Source: Acidobacteriota bacterium (GTDB lineage: Bacteria > Acidobacteriota > Holophagae > Thermotomaculales > Thermotomaculaceae). From it: a stretch of DNA of 21,628 nucleotides. Of this stretch, positions 14,111-21,628 are shown piece by piece (the first letter of the stretch is position 1; the number at the start of each line of letters is the position of its first letter). The notes beneath the pieces were generated by a model. The model saw only the letters and a list, made by a program, of their open reading frames with translations, made no database searches and was not told the origin of the DNA. The position numbers and the translations under genes were made by a program. The stretch is taken from assembly GCA_003650445.1 (NCBI GenBank), contig QMQE01000019.1:1-21628 (forward strand), written 5' to 3'.

Positions 14111-15292
14111 ATGAAAAAACTTCTGGTATTCATAGGACTTATCACAGTTTCCATGATGATGATGACCGGGTGTTCCGGCGAAAAAACAGTAAAAATCGGC
14201 GCGATTTTACCGCTTTCCGGACCTTTGGCATCTATTGGCAAAGACATCAAGTGCGCAATCAATGTCGGCGTTAAGCATCTCAACGCAAATGGCGGCATTC
14301 GAAACAAGCCGGTTGAAGTTTTCTTTGAGGATTCTCTAGGCCTGCCGGACAAGGGGAAAGAAGCGTATATCCGGCTGGTAAGAGAAAAGGGTGTCCACAT
14401 CATCGTAGGTGCTGTTTCCAGTGAAGTCACACTTTCCCTTGCGCCACTGGCCAAGAAATACGAAGTCCCGATTATTTCACCGACATCATCAAGCCCGAAA
14501 CTTACGAAACAAGGGAATGATTACACTTTTCGGGTCTATCCATCAGACACAATTGAGGCACGACGTATTTCGGACACTATGTTTAATCAGCTGTTCATCA
14601 GAAAATTTATCCCCATTGCCATCAAGAATGAATACGGATACGGTATTTCCAATGAAGTTATCCGAATTGCCCGTGGAACCCAGGCTATGAATATCCCGGA
14701 AGTCATTCGGTATTCTCCGGATTCAACCTATGAAGACTTTCTGGCTATTGCTGAAAAGGTGAATGCGCTGGACCCGGAAGCCATTTTGATCGCCGGTTAC
14801 CCGGAAGATTCTGCTCAGCTTCTCAAAGCCCTCCACGAAGTCAAGGCAAAAACGTATATTTTCATTACCTCTTCCGGATCCAGAGAAGACTTCCTGAAAT
14901 CTACCGGTGAAGCCGCAGTGGATGTAATTTACGCAAAGGCCCCGTTCAACCCGAAAGCCACCGACGAAAAGACACGGAAATTTGTGGGTGATTACGTGGA
15001 CATCTGTGGCAAAACGCCCGGTGTGTATGCCGCTCACGGATATGACGCAGTTACAATTGCCGGCAAAGCGTTTTCCAAGAGCTCCCGCCCGGATGACATT
15101 CTCCGCCGCCTCCAGCAGGTCAAGCAGTTCAAGGGGGTTTCCGGTGATATCACATTCGACCGATACGGTGATGTTGTCCAATACCCGAAAATTTTCCGCG
15201 TTCGTGCAATTGAAGACGGCGAACTGAAATGCACTCTGCTCACCGATGAAGACAAAGCCCAGATCAAGGATTCTGTTCTGAAAGTAAAATAG
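14111..15292 (+). CDS. Leu/Ile/Val-type ABC substrate-binding lipoprotein (Peripla_BP_6), orphan
   Basis: A 393-residue exported protein that would bind an amino acid or related small ligand. The signal sequence ends in a lipobox, MMTGC, so Cys21 is the likely lipid anchor. The mature part begins with the family opening VKIGAILPLSGPLASIGKD and keeps further family landmarks: a GGIRNKPVEVFFEDS-like stretch, IIVGAVSSEVTLSLAPLA, VPIISPTSSSP and GVYAAHGYDAV. Length is typical. No permease or ATPase gene is adjacent, and a terminator isolates it from the riboflavin operon, so it is monocistronic. The start at 14111 has GGGGGAG upstream; an in-frame ATG at 14066, also preceded by GGAGGG, would put acidic residues before the signal peptide and lies in the promoter. 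The ligand is unknown. Confidence 0.88.
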   Translation: MKKLLVFIGLITVSMMMMTGCSGEKTVKIGAILPLSGPLASIGKDIKCAINVGVKHLNANGGIRNKPVEVFFEDSLGLPDKGKEAYIRLVREKGVHIIVGAVSSEVTLSLAPLAKKYEVPIISPTSSSPKLTKQGNDYTFRVYPSDTIEARRISDTMFNQLFIRKFIPIAIKNEYGYGISNEVIRIARGTQAMNIPEVIRYSPDSTYEDFLAIAEKVNALDPEAILIAGYPEDSAQLLKALHEVKAKTYIFITSSGSREDFLKSTGEAAVDVIYAKAPFNPKATDEKTRKFVGDYVDICGKTPGVYAAHGYDAVTIAGKAFSKSSRPDDILRRLQQVKQFKGVSGDITFDRYGDVVQYPKIFRVRAIEDGELKCTLLTDEDKAQIKDSVLKVK

Positions 15293-15313
15293 GTTTATAC
15301 CTTTCAATCAATC

Positions 15314-15341
15314 AAGGGGCCGGAAATCCGGCCCCTTTTTT
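15314..15341 (+). terminator. Strong intrinsic terminator after the binding-lipoprotein gene
   Basis: GGGGCCGG (15316-15323) pairs with CCGGCCCC (15328-15335) around AAAT, with two flanking A-T pairs and six T residues at 15336-15341. It lies 21 nt after the stop codon and is the clearest terminator in the window. Confidence 0.93.
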
Positions 15342-15361
15342 CTTCATGAGTGTCGGAGCCA

Positions 15362-15390
15362 TTGCGTATGGCAGCTTCCTGACTTACAAT
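15362..15390 (+). promoter_or_regulatory. Probable promoter of the riboflavin operon
   Basis: TTGCGT (15362-15367) and TACAAT (15385-15390) with a 17-bp spacer, between the upstream terminator and ribD. Transcription would start near 15397, leaving a leader of only about 14 nt, too short for an FMN riboswitch. Confidence 0.5.
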
Positions 15391-15410
15391 GTGCCGGTGG
15401 AGGATTGACT

Positions 15411-16445
15411 ATGTTTCGGATTGAGTTTATGCAGCGGGCACTTAAACTGGCAAAACTGGGCATTGGCCATGTGTCGCCTAATCCTGCAGTCGGATGTGTA
15501 ATCGTAAAAAACGGCCGGATTATCGGAGAAGGATACCACCGGCAGTTTGCCGGTCCCCACGCAGAAGTCAACGCAATTAGAAACTCAATAGAACCGGTAG
15601 CAGACAGTGATGTTTATGTAACATTGGAGCCCTGCTCTCATTACGGCAAAACACCTCCCTGCTCGAATCTGCTCATTGAACAAGGCATAAAGCGCGTTTT
15701 TATCGCCATGGAAGACCCGAATCCCCTGGTGAATGGACGCGGAATCAAGAAATTAAAAGAAGCCGGTATTGAGGTCAGTGTCGGACACATGGAAGAGGAA
15801 GCCCGTGAATTGAATCGATTTTTCATTCATTTTGTTACCACGGGACGGCCCTATATCATCCTGAAAGCAGCAATAACCCTGGATGGGTTTGTCGCAGATG
15901 AGAAGGGAAACAGTAAATGGATCTCCAATACAGATTCCCGCCGGGAGGTTCATCGGCTGAGGAGTCAGGTGGATGCTGTTCTCGTGGGTGCCGGTACAGT
16001 AAGAAAGGATAAGCCTGAATTGACAGTCAGGATGCTGAAAGGCAGAAATCCCCGAAAGATTATCCTCTGTAAGTCTGGAAATCTTTCACCGAATCTCGCC
16101 GTTTTTACAGAAAAAACCATTCTGGTAACAGGCAAGGATGCCGTACCTGTCATAAAGAAAAGACAATTCTCAAAAATGGGTGTCAGCCTCATGGAGCATA
16201 GTGGTCCGGAACTTGCCTCATTACTCAAGTCTTTTGCTACAATGGGCCTGGCATCCATTCTTGTGGAAGGGGGTGCCAAGGTGTTCGGTTCATTTGTTGA
16301 ACAGGGACTCGTGGATGAATTCCTTATTTATGTGGCGCCGGTTATTTTGGGAAACGGGAAACGGCTGTTTGAAATGCCGCCCCGGACCATGAAAAAGGCA
16401 ATTCGCCTTTCAGGGCAGGATATCAGGATATGTTTACGGGGATAA
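15411..16445 (+). CDS. ribD: Bifunctional riboflavin deaminase/reductase RibD
   Basis: Performs the second and third steps of riboflavin synthesis: deamination of the pyrimidinone product, then NADPH-dependent reduction of the ribosyl side chain. The 344-residue protein has an N-terminal zinc deaminase with HAEVNAI (His50, Glu52) and PCSHYGKTPPC (Cys75, Cys84), and a C-terminal reductase beginning near 147 with LKAAITLDGF and DAVLVGAGTVRKDKPELTVR. It is slightly shorter than E. coli RibD but both domains look complete. GGAGG at 15399-15403 favours the ATG at 15411; a TTG two codons upstream is less likely. The 3' end overlaps ribE by 16 bases. Confidence 0.95.
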   Translation: MFRIEFMQRALKLAKLGIGHVSPNPAVGCVIVKNGRIIGEGYHRQFAGPHAEVNAIRNSIEPVADSDVYVTLEPCSHYGKTPPCSNLLIEQGIKRVFIAMEDPNPLVNGRGIKKLKEAGIEVSVGHMEEEARELNRFFIHFVTTGRPYIILKAAITLDGFVADEKGNSKWISNTDSRREVHRLRSQVDAVLVGAGTVRKDKPELTVRMLKGRNPRKIILCKSGNLSPNLAVFTEKTILVTGKDAVPVIKKRQFSKMGVSLMEHSGPELASLLKSFATMGLASILVEGGAKVFGSFVEQGLVDEFLIYVAPVILGNGKRLFEMPPRTMKKAIRLSGQDIRICLRG

Positions 16446-17023
16446 TAGAAGAAAAGGGCAAAATTCAAACTATCCAAAGACGTGCCGATGGCCTGGAAAT
16501 TCAGGTTGCATGCCACCATGTTCTGAATGATTTGTCCGTGGACAACAGTATCGCGCTGGATGGTGTCTGCCAGACGGTGATTGATTGTTCCAACGGCCGA
16601 TTTTCAGTTTTTGCCGCACCTGAAACCCTGAGAAAAACAACACTCAAGAAGTGGAAGACAGGGACAACTGTCAATTTGGAGCGTGCGTTGCGGGCCAATG
16701 CCCGCCTTGGCGGGCACCTTGTCCAGGGGCACGTGGATTGCACTGGCATTGTTACCCGAATTATCCGAAAACAGGAAACCTGCCTCATGGATATCCGGCT
16801 CCCTCAGAACTGGGCCCATCTCACCGTCACCCACGGGTCTGTCTGCTTAAATGGGGTATCCCTCACTATAGCCCGCAAATCAGGGTTGACCATAACGGTT
16901 TCCATCATTCCCTTCACACTGAATGCGACGAATCTCAGCAGCCTGAAGAAGGGCGATTCTGTAAATATTGAAACCGATATCATCGGTAAATACCTGTATC
17001 AATTTCAAAAGGAGTCAAAATGA
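16430..17023 (+). CDS. ribE: Riboflavin synthase alpha subunit
   Basis: Catalyses the last step, dismutation of two 6,7-dimethyl-8-ribityllumazines into riboflavin and the pyrimidine precursor. The 197-residue protein starts with the diagnostic MFTGIIEE and has the two lumazine-binding barrels: the first with LDGVCQTV, the second with LNGVSLTI, joined through GGHLVQGHVDCTG. It overlaps ribD by 16 bases and ribBA by ATGA, so it is translationally coupled on both sides. Length is slightly below the usual 200-220 residues, with nothing essential visibly missing. Called ribE in the convention where lumazine synthase is ribH; other naming schemes call it ribC. Confidence 0.95.
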   Translation: MFTGIIEEKGKIQTIQRRADGLEIQVACHHVLNDLSVDNSIALDGVCQTVIDCSNGRFSVFAAPETLRKTTLKKWKTGTTVNLERALRANARLGGHLVQGHVDCTGIVTRIIRKQETCLMDIRLPQNWAHLTVTHGSVCLNGVSLTIARKSGLTITVSIIPFTLNATNLSSLKKGDSVNIETDIIGKYLYQFQKESK

Positions 17024-18228
17024 TTATTCCCATTGAAGACGCACTGGCCCGGTTTAGGGAAGGTGGTTTTCTGATTGTTGTAGATGACGAGGACAGAGAA
17101 AACGAAGGAGATTTTATCATCGCGTCCGATAAGGTCACCCCGGAAACCATCAATTTCATGGCAAAGCATGGCCGGGGCCTTGTTTGTGTGGCCATTACAG
17201 CTGAACGTGCCGGAGAATTGGCACTTGAACCCATGGTTCAGAAAAACACGGCACGGCATTCCACCGCTTTCACAGAGAGTGTTGATGCTGTTGTCGGCAC
17301 TACAACCGGGATTTCGGCCGGTGACCGGGCACGGACCATTGAGGTCATTGTAAATCCGGCAGCGCGTCCGGAAGACCTGTCACGGCCCGGACATATCTTC
17401 CCACTGGTCGCAAAAAAAGGCGGCGTCCTGAAACGGGCGGGCCACACGGAAGCATCGGTGGACCTTGCAAGGCTGGCAGGCCTGACCCCTTCGGGAGTAC
17501 TCTGCGAAATTATGAATGAAGACGGAACAATGGCACGCTTGCCGGAACTGCGTAAGCTGGCAGAAAAAATGGATATTCCTATCGTAACCATTGCCGATCT
17601 TATCGCCTATCGCAGCCGGTATGAAAAACTGGTACACCGTGTTGCCACAGTTAATTTCCCCTCCCGCTACGGCCAGTTCAAACTGATGTACTATAGCTGC
17701 GATCTCGATGAAAAGGATTATCTTGCCATTGTGAAAGGCGAATTCAATGAAAATGAACCCGCACTTGTACGGATGCACTCGGAGTGCAAAACCGGAGATG
17801 TCCTGGGGTCCATGCGCTGTGATTGTGGGGATCAGCTTGCCGCTGCCTTAAAAAAAGTTGGTGATGAGGGCGGTGTCGTGGTTTATCTTCCGCACGAGGG
17901 CCGTGGAATCGGGCTCAAGAATAAAATTCTGGCTTACCAGCTTCAGGACCAGGGGCATGATACGGTTGAGGCAAATTGCAAATTGGGGTTCAAACCCGAC
18001 CTTCGGGACTACGGCGTCGGCGCACAGATATTGCTCGACTTGGGAATCCGAAAAATCCGGCTATTGACTAACAACCCCACAAAGATTATTGCCGCAAAGG
18101 GATATGGCTTGTCCGTTGAGGAGCGGATACCGATTGAAATTAAGCCCAATCCTGCAAATCTTCACTATCTGGAAACAAAACGCGATAAAATGGGTCACCA
18201 GATCCTGATGGAGGAGTTTAAAAAATGA
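17020..18228 (+). CDS. ribBA: Fused DHBP synthase / GTP cyclohydrolase II
   Basis: Supplies both starting branches of riboflavin synthesis: 3,4-dihydroxy-2-butanone 4-phosphate from ribulose 5-phosphate, and the pyrimidine from GTP. Residues 1-200 are the DHBP synthase with the acidic loop DDEDRENEGD (22-31) and RPGHIFPL (122-129). Residues 205-402 are GTP cyclohydrolase II with zinc ligands Cys256, Cys267 and Cys269 in HSECKTGDVLGSMRCDCGDQ, and GRGIGLKNKI (294-303). Fused length of 402 is normal. Both halves keep their catalytic motifs, so this is not one of the known half-dead fusions. ATGA overlaps join it to ribE before and ribH after. Confidence 0.96.
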   Translation: MIIPIEDALARFREGGFLIVVDDEDRENEGDFIIASDKVTPETINFMAKHGRGLVCVAITAERAGELALEPMVQKNTARHSTAFTESVDAVVGTTTGISAGDRARTIEVIVNPAARPEDLSRPGHIFPLVAKKGGVLKRAGHTEASVDLARLAGLTPSGVLCEIMNEDGTMARLPELRKLAEKMDIPIVTIADLIAYRSRYEKLVHRVATVNFPSRYGQFKLMYYSCDLDEKDYLAIVKGEFNENEPALVRMHSECKTGDVLGSMRCDCGDQLAAALKKVGDEGGVVVYLPHEGRGIGLKNKILAYQLQDQGHDTVEANCKLGFKPDLRDYGVGAQILLDLGIRKIRLLTNNPTKIIAAKGYGLSVEERIPIEIKPNPANLHYLETKRDKMGHQILMEEFKK

Positions 18229-18689
18229 AAATAATTGAAGGAAAACTCAATGCAAAGGGGCGTTCTTTTGCCATCGTCATCAGCCGGTTCAATGACTTTA
18301 TCTCTTCAAGGCTGCTGGATGGCGCACTGGATTGCCTGAACCGGCATCACTGTGATACGGAAGATATTACCGTTGTCTGGGTACCTGGGAGTTTTGAAAT
18401 TCCGTTGACGGCAAAACGACTTTGTGAAAGCGGCGAATATCACGCCGTAATCTGTCTTGGGGCTGTCATTCGGGGGGAAACACCGCACTTCGACTACGTG
18501 TCGGCAGAAGTGAGCAAGGGGATTGCATCTGTCTCCCTCACCCGGAACACACCGGTGATTTTCGGCGTTATCACTGCAGACACAGTGGAACAGGCTATTG
18601 ATCGTGCTGGAAACAAGGCTGGGAATAAGGGTTGGTCCGCCGCCCTCTCCGCCATAGAAATGGCCGATCTGATGGGAAAAATCGAATAG
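18225..18689 (+). CDS. ribH: Lumazine synthase (6,7-dimethyl-8-ribityllumazine synthase)
   Basis: Condenses the pyrimidine and the butanone phosphate to the lumazine used by riboflavin synthase. The 154-residue protein shows RFNDFISSRLLDGAL near the start, the substrate loop VPGSFEIP (53-60) and GAVIRGETPHFDYV (79-92) with catalytic His88. Family length is normal. It is the last gene of the operon and starts inside the ribBA stop (ATGA). No nusB follows, unlike in many bacteria; the next gene, 93 nt on, encodes an exported chaperone and seems to have its own promoter. No intrinsic terminator is evident after it. Confidence 0.96.
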   Translation: MKIIEGKLNAKGRSFAIVISRFNDFISSRLLDGALDCLNRHHCDTEDITVVWVPGSFEIPLTAKRLCESGEYHAVICLGAVIRGETPHFDYVSAEVSKGIASVSLTRNTPVIFGVITADTVEQAIDRAGNKAGNKGWSAALSAIEMADLMGKIE

Positions 18690-18722
18690 AATATTTCAAA
18701 TCAAGGCTGCTGCTTCTTCCAG

Positions 18723-18751
18723 TGGAAAAGCTCAGTGTAATCTGGGATAAT
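18723..18751 (+). promoter_or_regulatory. Possible promoter of the parvulin gene cluster
   Basis: TGGAAA (18723-18728, 4 of 6) and GATAAT (18746-18751, 5 of 6) with a 17-bp spacer, between ribH and the first parvulin-family gene. Transcription would begin near 18758, some 24 nt before the ATG. Read-through from the riboflavin operon is also possible. Confidence 0.4.
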
Positions 18752-18781
18752 GTACAGGTAGATAAATTACAGGAGAATTAC

Positions 18782-19684
18782 ATGAAAAAGTTTTTTGGTT
18801 TCACTCTGACTGCAGCCCTGGTGGTTGCCTCATTTACAATGTCCGGATGTCAATCTCAGAAAAAAGACGTATATCAGGGGAATGGTAAAGTCGTAGCCAA
18901 CCTCAATGGGAACAAGATTACTGAAGAAAAGCTCAAGCTCCTGATTCAATCTCTTCCTCCCCAGAGTCAACAGCAATTCCAATCCCAGGATGGGAAAAAG
19001 AAACTTCTTGAGCAATTGACAACCCAGACACTTCTGGTACAGGAAGCAAAACGGTTGAATCTTGACCAGGATCCCACTTACCTTGTCCGCCGGGAATTGA
19101 TGTCAAATGAACTTCTGCTCAACCGGTATTATCAATATGTTGTAGAAAATAACCCCGCATCCGATGATATCCTGAACAAATTCTATCAGACTCACCCGGA
19201 TGTAATGGCGGGGGAAATCAGCTATTCTGCAAAGCACATCATCGTAACACCGAAAAAGGACATGAAAATATTTAACAGTACAGGGACAGACGCCACTTCG
19301 GATGCTGCAGCGTTAAAAGAAATAAAAATGCTTCAGGGCAAGCTCAAAAACGGTGCTGATTTCGCTGAACTGGCAAAAAAATACTCGGAAGGACCATCCG
19401 CTCCCAGGGGAGGCGACCTCGGGAGCTTCCAGAAAGGGGCAATGGTTCCTGAATTTGAACAGGCACTGGCAACAATGAAGCCAGGTGAAGTCAGCGGCAT
19501 CGTCAAAACCCGTTTCGGCTATCATCTGGTAAAACTGGTCAGCAAAACAGATGGGAACCGTAAGCCTTTTGACCAACTCACCAAAAAAGAAAAGGAAAAG
19601 TTGAAGGGCAATTTTTACCGCTCTATCCTGGAAAGTACCGTTAACAACTTGAAAAAACAAGCAGCCATCAACATTCAGTTGTAA
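18782..19684 (+). CDS. PpiC-type peptidyl-prolyl isomerase lipoprotein (PrsA/SurA-like)
   Basis: A 300-residue exported folding factor. A signal peptide ending in a lipobox-like MSGC marks Cys23 as the lipid anchor. Residues 30-140 form a SurA-like helical chaperone region. Residues 145-253 form a parvulin domain with AKHIIV (His151), FAELAKKYSEGPSAPRGGDLG and FGYHLV (His248), so the isomerase site looks intact. An extra stretch of about 20 residues (160-180) lies between the first strand and the first helix of the domain. AGGAGA at 18771-18776 supports the ATG at 18782; a longer open frame from 18632 overlaps ribH and would bury the signal peptide. First of three related genes in a row. Confidence 0.9.
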   Translation: MKKFFGFTLTAALVVASFTMSGCQSQKKDVYQGNGKVVANLNGNKITEEKLKLLIQSLPPQSQQQFQSQDGKKKLLEQLTTQTLLVQEAKRLNLDQDPTYLVRRELMSNELLLNRYYQYVVENNPASDDILNKFYQTHPDVMAGEISYSAKHIIVTPKKDMKIFNSTGTDATSDAAALKEIKMLQGKLKNGADFAELAKKYSEGPSAPRGGDLGSFQKGAMVPEFEQALATMKPGEVSGIVKTRFGYHLVKLVSKTDGNRKPFDQLTKKEKEKLKGNFYRSILESTVNNLKKQAAINIQL

Positions 19685-19686
19685 TT

Positions 19687-20628
19687 GTGCGTAAACTGGC
19701 CTTTTTTCTTATACTATCACTTACTCTTTCATGCGGCGGCGGGACCGTGCCTCCGGTTCCGGATAACGTAATTGCCCGCATAGACACACAGGACGTGTTA
19801 CGTGAAGAATTCGTGCTCTACCTCCAGGCGAATTATGCAGATATTCTTGAAAAAAAGGATGAGGAAATATTGAACCGCCTTCTGGACAATTATCTGGAGC
19901 AGCGTGCGCTGCTGAACTATCTGCAGACACAGAATCAGCTTCCCAGCGAAAAGGAAATTGCCGAATACCTTCAATTGACCGGAAAGACTCCCCTGCTCCA
20001 CACCTATGACCTGCATGAGAAACGCATTCTGGCCCTGAACACATCCCTCATTCTCGCTGAAGAAAAGTTTAAGAATATGGTAGAAACAGAAACCCCGCTG
20101 GTAACAATTGAAGAAGCCCATAATTACTACGAGCAGAACATTAACGAATTTCTGAAAGGAGAAAGTTTCTGTTTCATTCGGTTTTCTTCCGGCTACAAAG
20201 ATTTGTTAAAAGATGCCCGATACTGGCTGGTAAGCAGAAAAAAGAGCCTGGATTTCTTTCGCAAACGGTATCAGGATATTCAAATTGAGGAAAATTGCTT
20301 CCAAACCAGTGAAATTCCCGATCCCTTTCTGAAAACCCTGGAAAAATTGAAACCCGGCAGGGTATCACGTATTGTCCAGACCCGGCTGGGAGCATCTGTT
20401 TCCTATAATTTGCTGAAAATGAAAGAAAAGGTTCCCCCGAGAAAACTCCCTTTTGAGGAGGTAGAGGACACAATCCGGGAAAAACTCTTCAAACAGCATT
20501 TGGCCAGCCTTCTGGCCCGGAAAAAACAGGATTTGCTCCAAAACTCACGAATTATTGTTTACCCGAACCGGATTCTGGTGTTTAATTATAGCGGGAAGTT
20601 TCCCGTTTCCCATGGGGAGGAAGAATGA
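19687..20628 (+). CDS. SurA/PpiC-related exported protein with degenerate isomerase domain
   Basis: A 313-residue protein starting with GTG at 19687, 2 nt after the previous stop and without a clear ribosome site, so probably coupled to the upstream gene. The N-terminus is hydrophobic and ends in LSCGGG, a weak lipobox with Cys16. Residues 28-150 resemble the SurA N-terminal helical region. Residues about 155-260 align in layout with a parvulin domain (DPFLKTLEKLKPGRVSRIVQTRLGASVSYNLLKM) but lack the GGDLG turn and the histidines of the active site. It is therefore better seen as a chaperone than an isomerase. The C-terminus (ENSRIIVYPN-like strand and tail) is not distinctive. It overlaps surA by ATGA. 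Confidence 0.75.
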   Translation: MRKLAFFLILSLTLSCGGGTVPPVPDNVIARIDTQDVLREEFVLYLQANYADILEKKDEEILNRLLDNYLEQRALLNYLQTQNQLPSEKEIAEYLQLTGKTPLLHTYDLHEKRILALNTSLILAEEKFKNMVETETPLVTIEEAHNYYEQNINEFLKGESFCFIRFSSGYKDLLKDARYWLVSRKKSLDFFRKRYQDIQIEENCFQTSEIPDPFLKTLEKLKPGRVSRIVQTRLGASVSYNLLKMKEKVPPRKLPFEEVEDTIREKLFKQHLASLLARKKQDLLQNSRIIVYPNRILVFNYSGKFPVSHGEEE

Positions 20629-21602
20629 CAAAACGCGCATTGATTCTCGTTTTATTAATTGTACTTGCACCGGCTACCCTTGGCCTTTCAAAAGTGGTCG
20701 AAAAAATCGCTATAATTGTCAATAATCGGGCAACCACCCTGCTGGACCTGAAAAAGATTTATAATGCCCGGTCCTCAGCACTCTTTCAGAAGTACACCGG
20801 GGATGAACTCAAGAAGCAGATTAAGAACTTGAAAAAACAGGTGATCGAAGAAAAACTTGAAGAGCTTCTTCTCCTGGAGAAGGCGAACCAGGAAGGTATC
20901 AGCATCACAGATGAACAGATCAACAGCTTCATTCAACAACTAATGAAGGAGAACAACTTCAAAACGGAAGCCCAGCTTGAAAATGCGCTGATGCAATCAA
21001 CCGGCATGACGTTAGCTGAATTCAAGAAGAACCAGAAAACGCAGAACACAGCCAGAACCGTTATCAATCAACTGGTTGTAAGGAAAATTCAGGTAGATGA
21101 TTCTGAGCTGCGTGCCTATTACGCCCAGCATCAGAATGATTACGAAACACCGTTCAGCTACTCCCTTCAAGAAATCGTGATGTTCTTCAATGGCCAGAAC
21201 CGGGATCGTGTACTCGCCACCATGAAAGAATGCCGGGCACGTATTGCCGCCCACAAACTCGGCTTTGCGGAGGCAGTCCAGAAATATTCCGAAGCCGGTT
21301 CCAAAGATTACAATGGTGAAATGCAAAACATCAAGAAAGGAGATTTGAACAAGAAACTGGAAAAAGCCGCACTGGCATTGAAACCTCAGGAACTATCCCC
21401 TGTGATTGAGATTCCCGGTTCTTTCCATATTGTTCGCCTGACTAAGGTCAACAAGCCACAGCCCCGCCCCTTCGAGGAAGTGAAAGAGGACATCAGGAGG
21501 AAAATTCGGGAACCTCAGATTGACGCCGCCATTAAGAAATTTATTGCTGAGCTGAAGGGAAGCTACTATGTGCGGGTGGATGTAAAACCGGAAGACCTGT
21601 GA
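20625..21602 (+). CDS. surA: SurA-like periplasmic chaperone / parvulin
   Basis: A 325-residue periplasmic protein expected to escort outer-membrane proteins to the BAM machinery. Signal peptide about 1-21, without a lipobox cysteine. Residues 22-150 match the SurA N-terminal domain, opening with VVEKIAIIVNNRATTLLDLKK in the place of the typical VDRVVAVVNDEVIT segment. Residues about 165-275 form one parvulin domain whose turn reads DYNGEMQNIKKGDL instead of GGDLG, followed by the usual LKPQELSPVIEIPGSFHIVRL. E. coli SurA has two such domains; this has one. GGGGAGG lies just before the start. It ends in GTGA, overlapping the next gene. Confidence 0.85.
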   Translation: MTKRALILVLLIVLAPATLGLSKVVEKIAIIVNNRATTLLDLKKIYNARSSALFQKYTGDELKKQIKNLKKQVIEEKLEELLLLEKANQEGISITDEQINSFIQQLMKENNFKTEAQLENALMQSTGMTLAEFKKNQKTQNTARTVINQLVVRKIQVDDSELRAYYAQHQNDYETPFSYSLQEIVMFFNGQNRDRVLATMKECRARIAAHKLGFAEAVQKYSEAGSKDYNGEMQNIKKGDLNKKLEKAALALKPQELSPVIEIPGSFHIVRLTKVNKPQPRPFEEVKEDIRRKIREPQIDAAIKKFIAELKGSYYVRVDVKPEDL

Positions 21603-21628
21603 GACTGGACCTGTTTCTGAAGAAAACC
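21599..21628 (+). CDS. Start of a probable S4-domain RNA-binding protein, cut by the right edge
   Basis: A GTG at 21599, overlapping the surA stop as GTGA, opens a frame that continues to the window end: M-R-L-D-L-F-L-K-K-T. That decapeptide matches the usual N-terminus of RqcP/HslR-type S4 proteins (MRLDxFLK...). Ten residues are too few for certainty, but the overlap with surA and the close match make it likely. Confidence 0.5.
   Translation, partial: MRLDLFLKKT

Noticed and set aside
15342..15410. FMN riboswitch before ribD
   Set aside because: Too short, and none of the conserved FMN-element blocks is visible.
18632..18781. Earlier start for the first parvulin-family gene
   Set aside because: It overlaps the end of ribH in another frame, has no ribosome site and hides the lipoprotein signal; the ATG at 18782 has AGGAGA upstream.

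Overview
The window reads as a piece of chromosome from a strictly anaerobic, Gram-negative-type bacterium. The evidence is an oxygen-sensitive class III ribonucleotide reductase, an [FeFe]-hydrogenase with its maturases, lipoproteins, and a run of SurA/PpiC periplasmic chaperones that serve an outer membrane. Base composition is near half G+C throughout and I see no transposase, phage gene, tRNA or rRNA. A Desulfobacterota- or Acidobacteriota-like anaerobe would fit, but the sequence alone does not settle the phylum.

Layout, left to right. (1) 1-1749, minus: nrdD, running off the left edge, behind a near-consensus sigma70 promoter that is overlapped by two NrdR-box-like sites 32 bp apart. 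(2) 2031-5796, plus: a secreted solute-binding protein overlapping a large hybrid sensor kinase, probably a sensing pair. (3) 5807-13558, minus: a tightly packed operon, transcribed as arsR-type regulator, NuoE-like, NuoF-like, catalytic [FeFe]-hydrogenase, hydG, aspartase, hydF. It encodes a three-subunit NAD(H)-linked hydrogenase with two of the three H-cluster maturases; hydE is not in the window. (4) 13559-14110: intergenic DNA with two palindromic operator candidates and a composite tandem repeat that nests a 7-bp array, a 6-bp array and a 44-bp foldable segment. (5) 14111-15292, plus: an orphan branched-chain-amino-acid-type binding lipoprotein closed by a strong intrinsic terminator. 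(6) 15411-18689, plus: a complete riboflavin operon, ribD-ribE-ribBA-ribH, with overlapping ends. (7) 18782-21602, plus: three consecutive parvulin-family exported proteins, the last SurA-like. (8) 21599-21628: the first ten codons of what looks like an S4-domain RNA-binding protein.

How the parts fit: the hydrogenase block would let the cell reoxidise NADH by making H2, or take H2 up. HydB here is unusually short and HydA has no extra C-terminal domain, which argues against the large electron-bifurcating HydABC architecture. Riboflavin synthesis supplies the flavin for such enzymes, though the operons look separately controlled. The least explained element is the composite repeat at 13677-14017.
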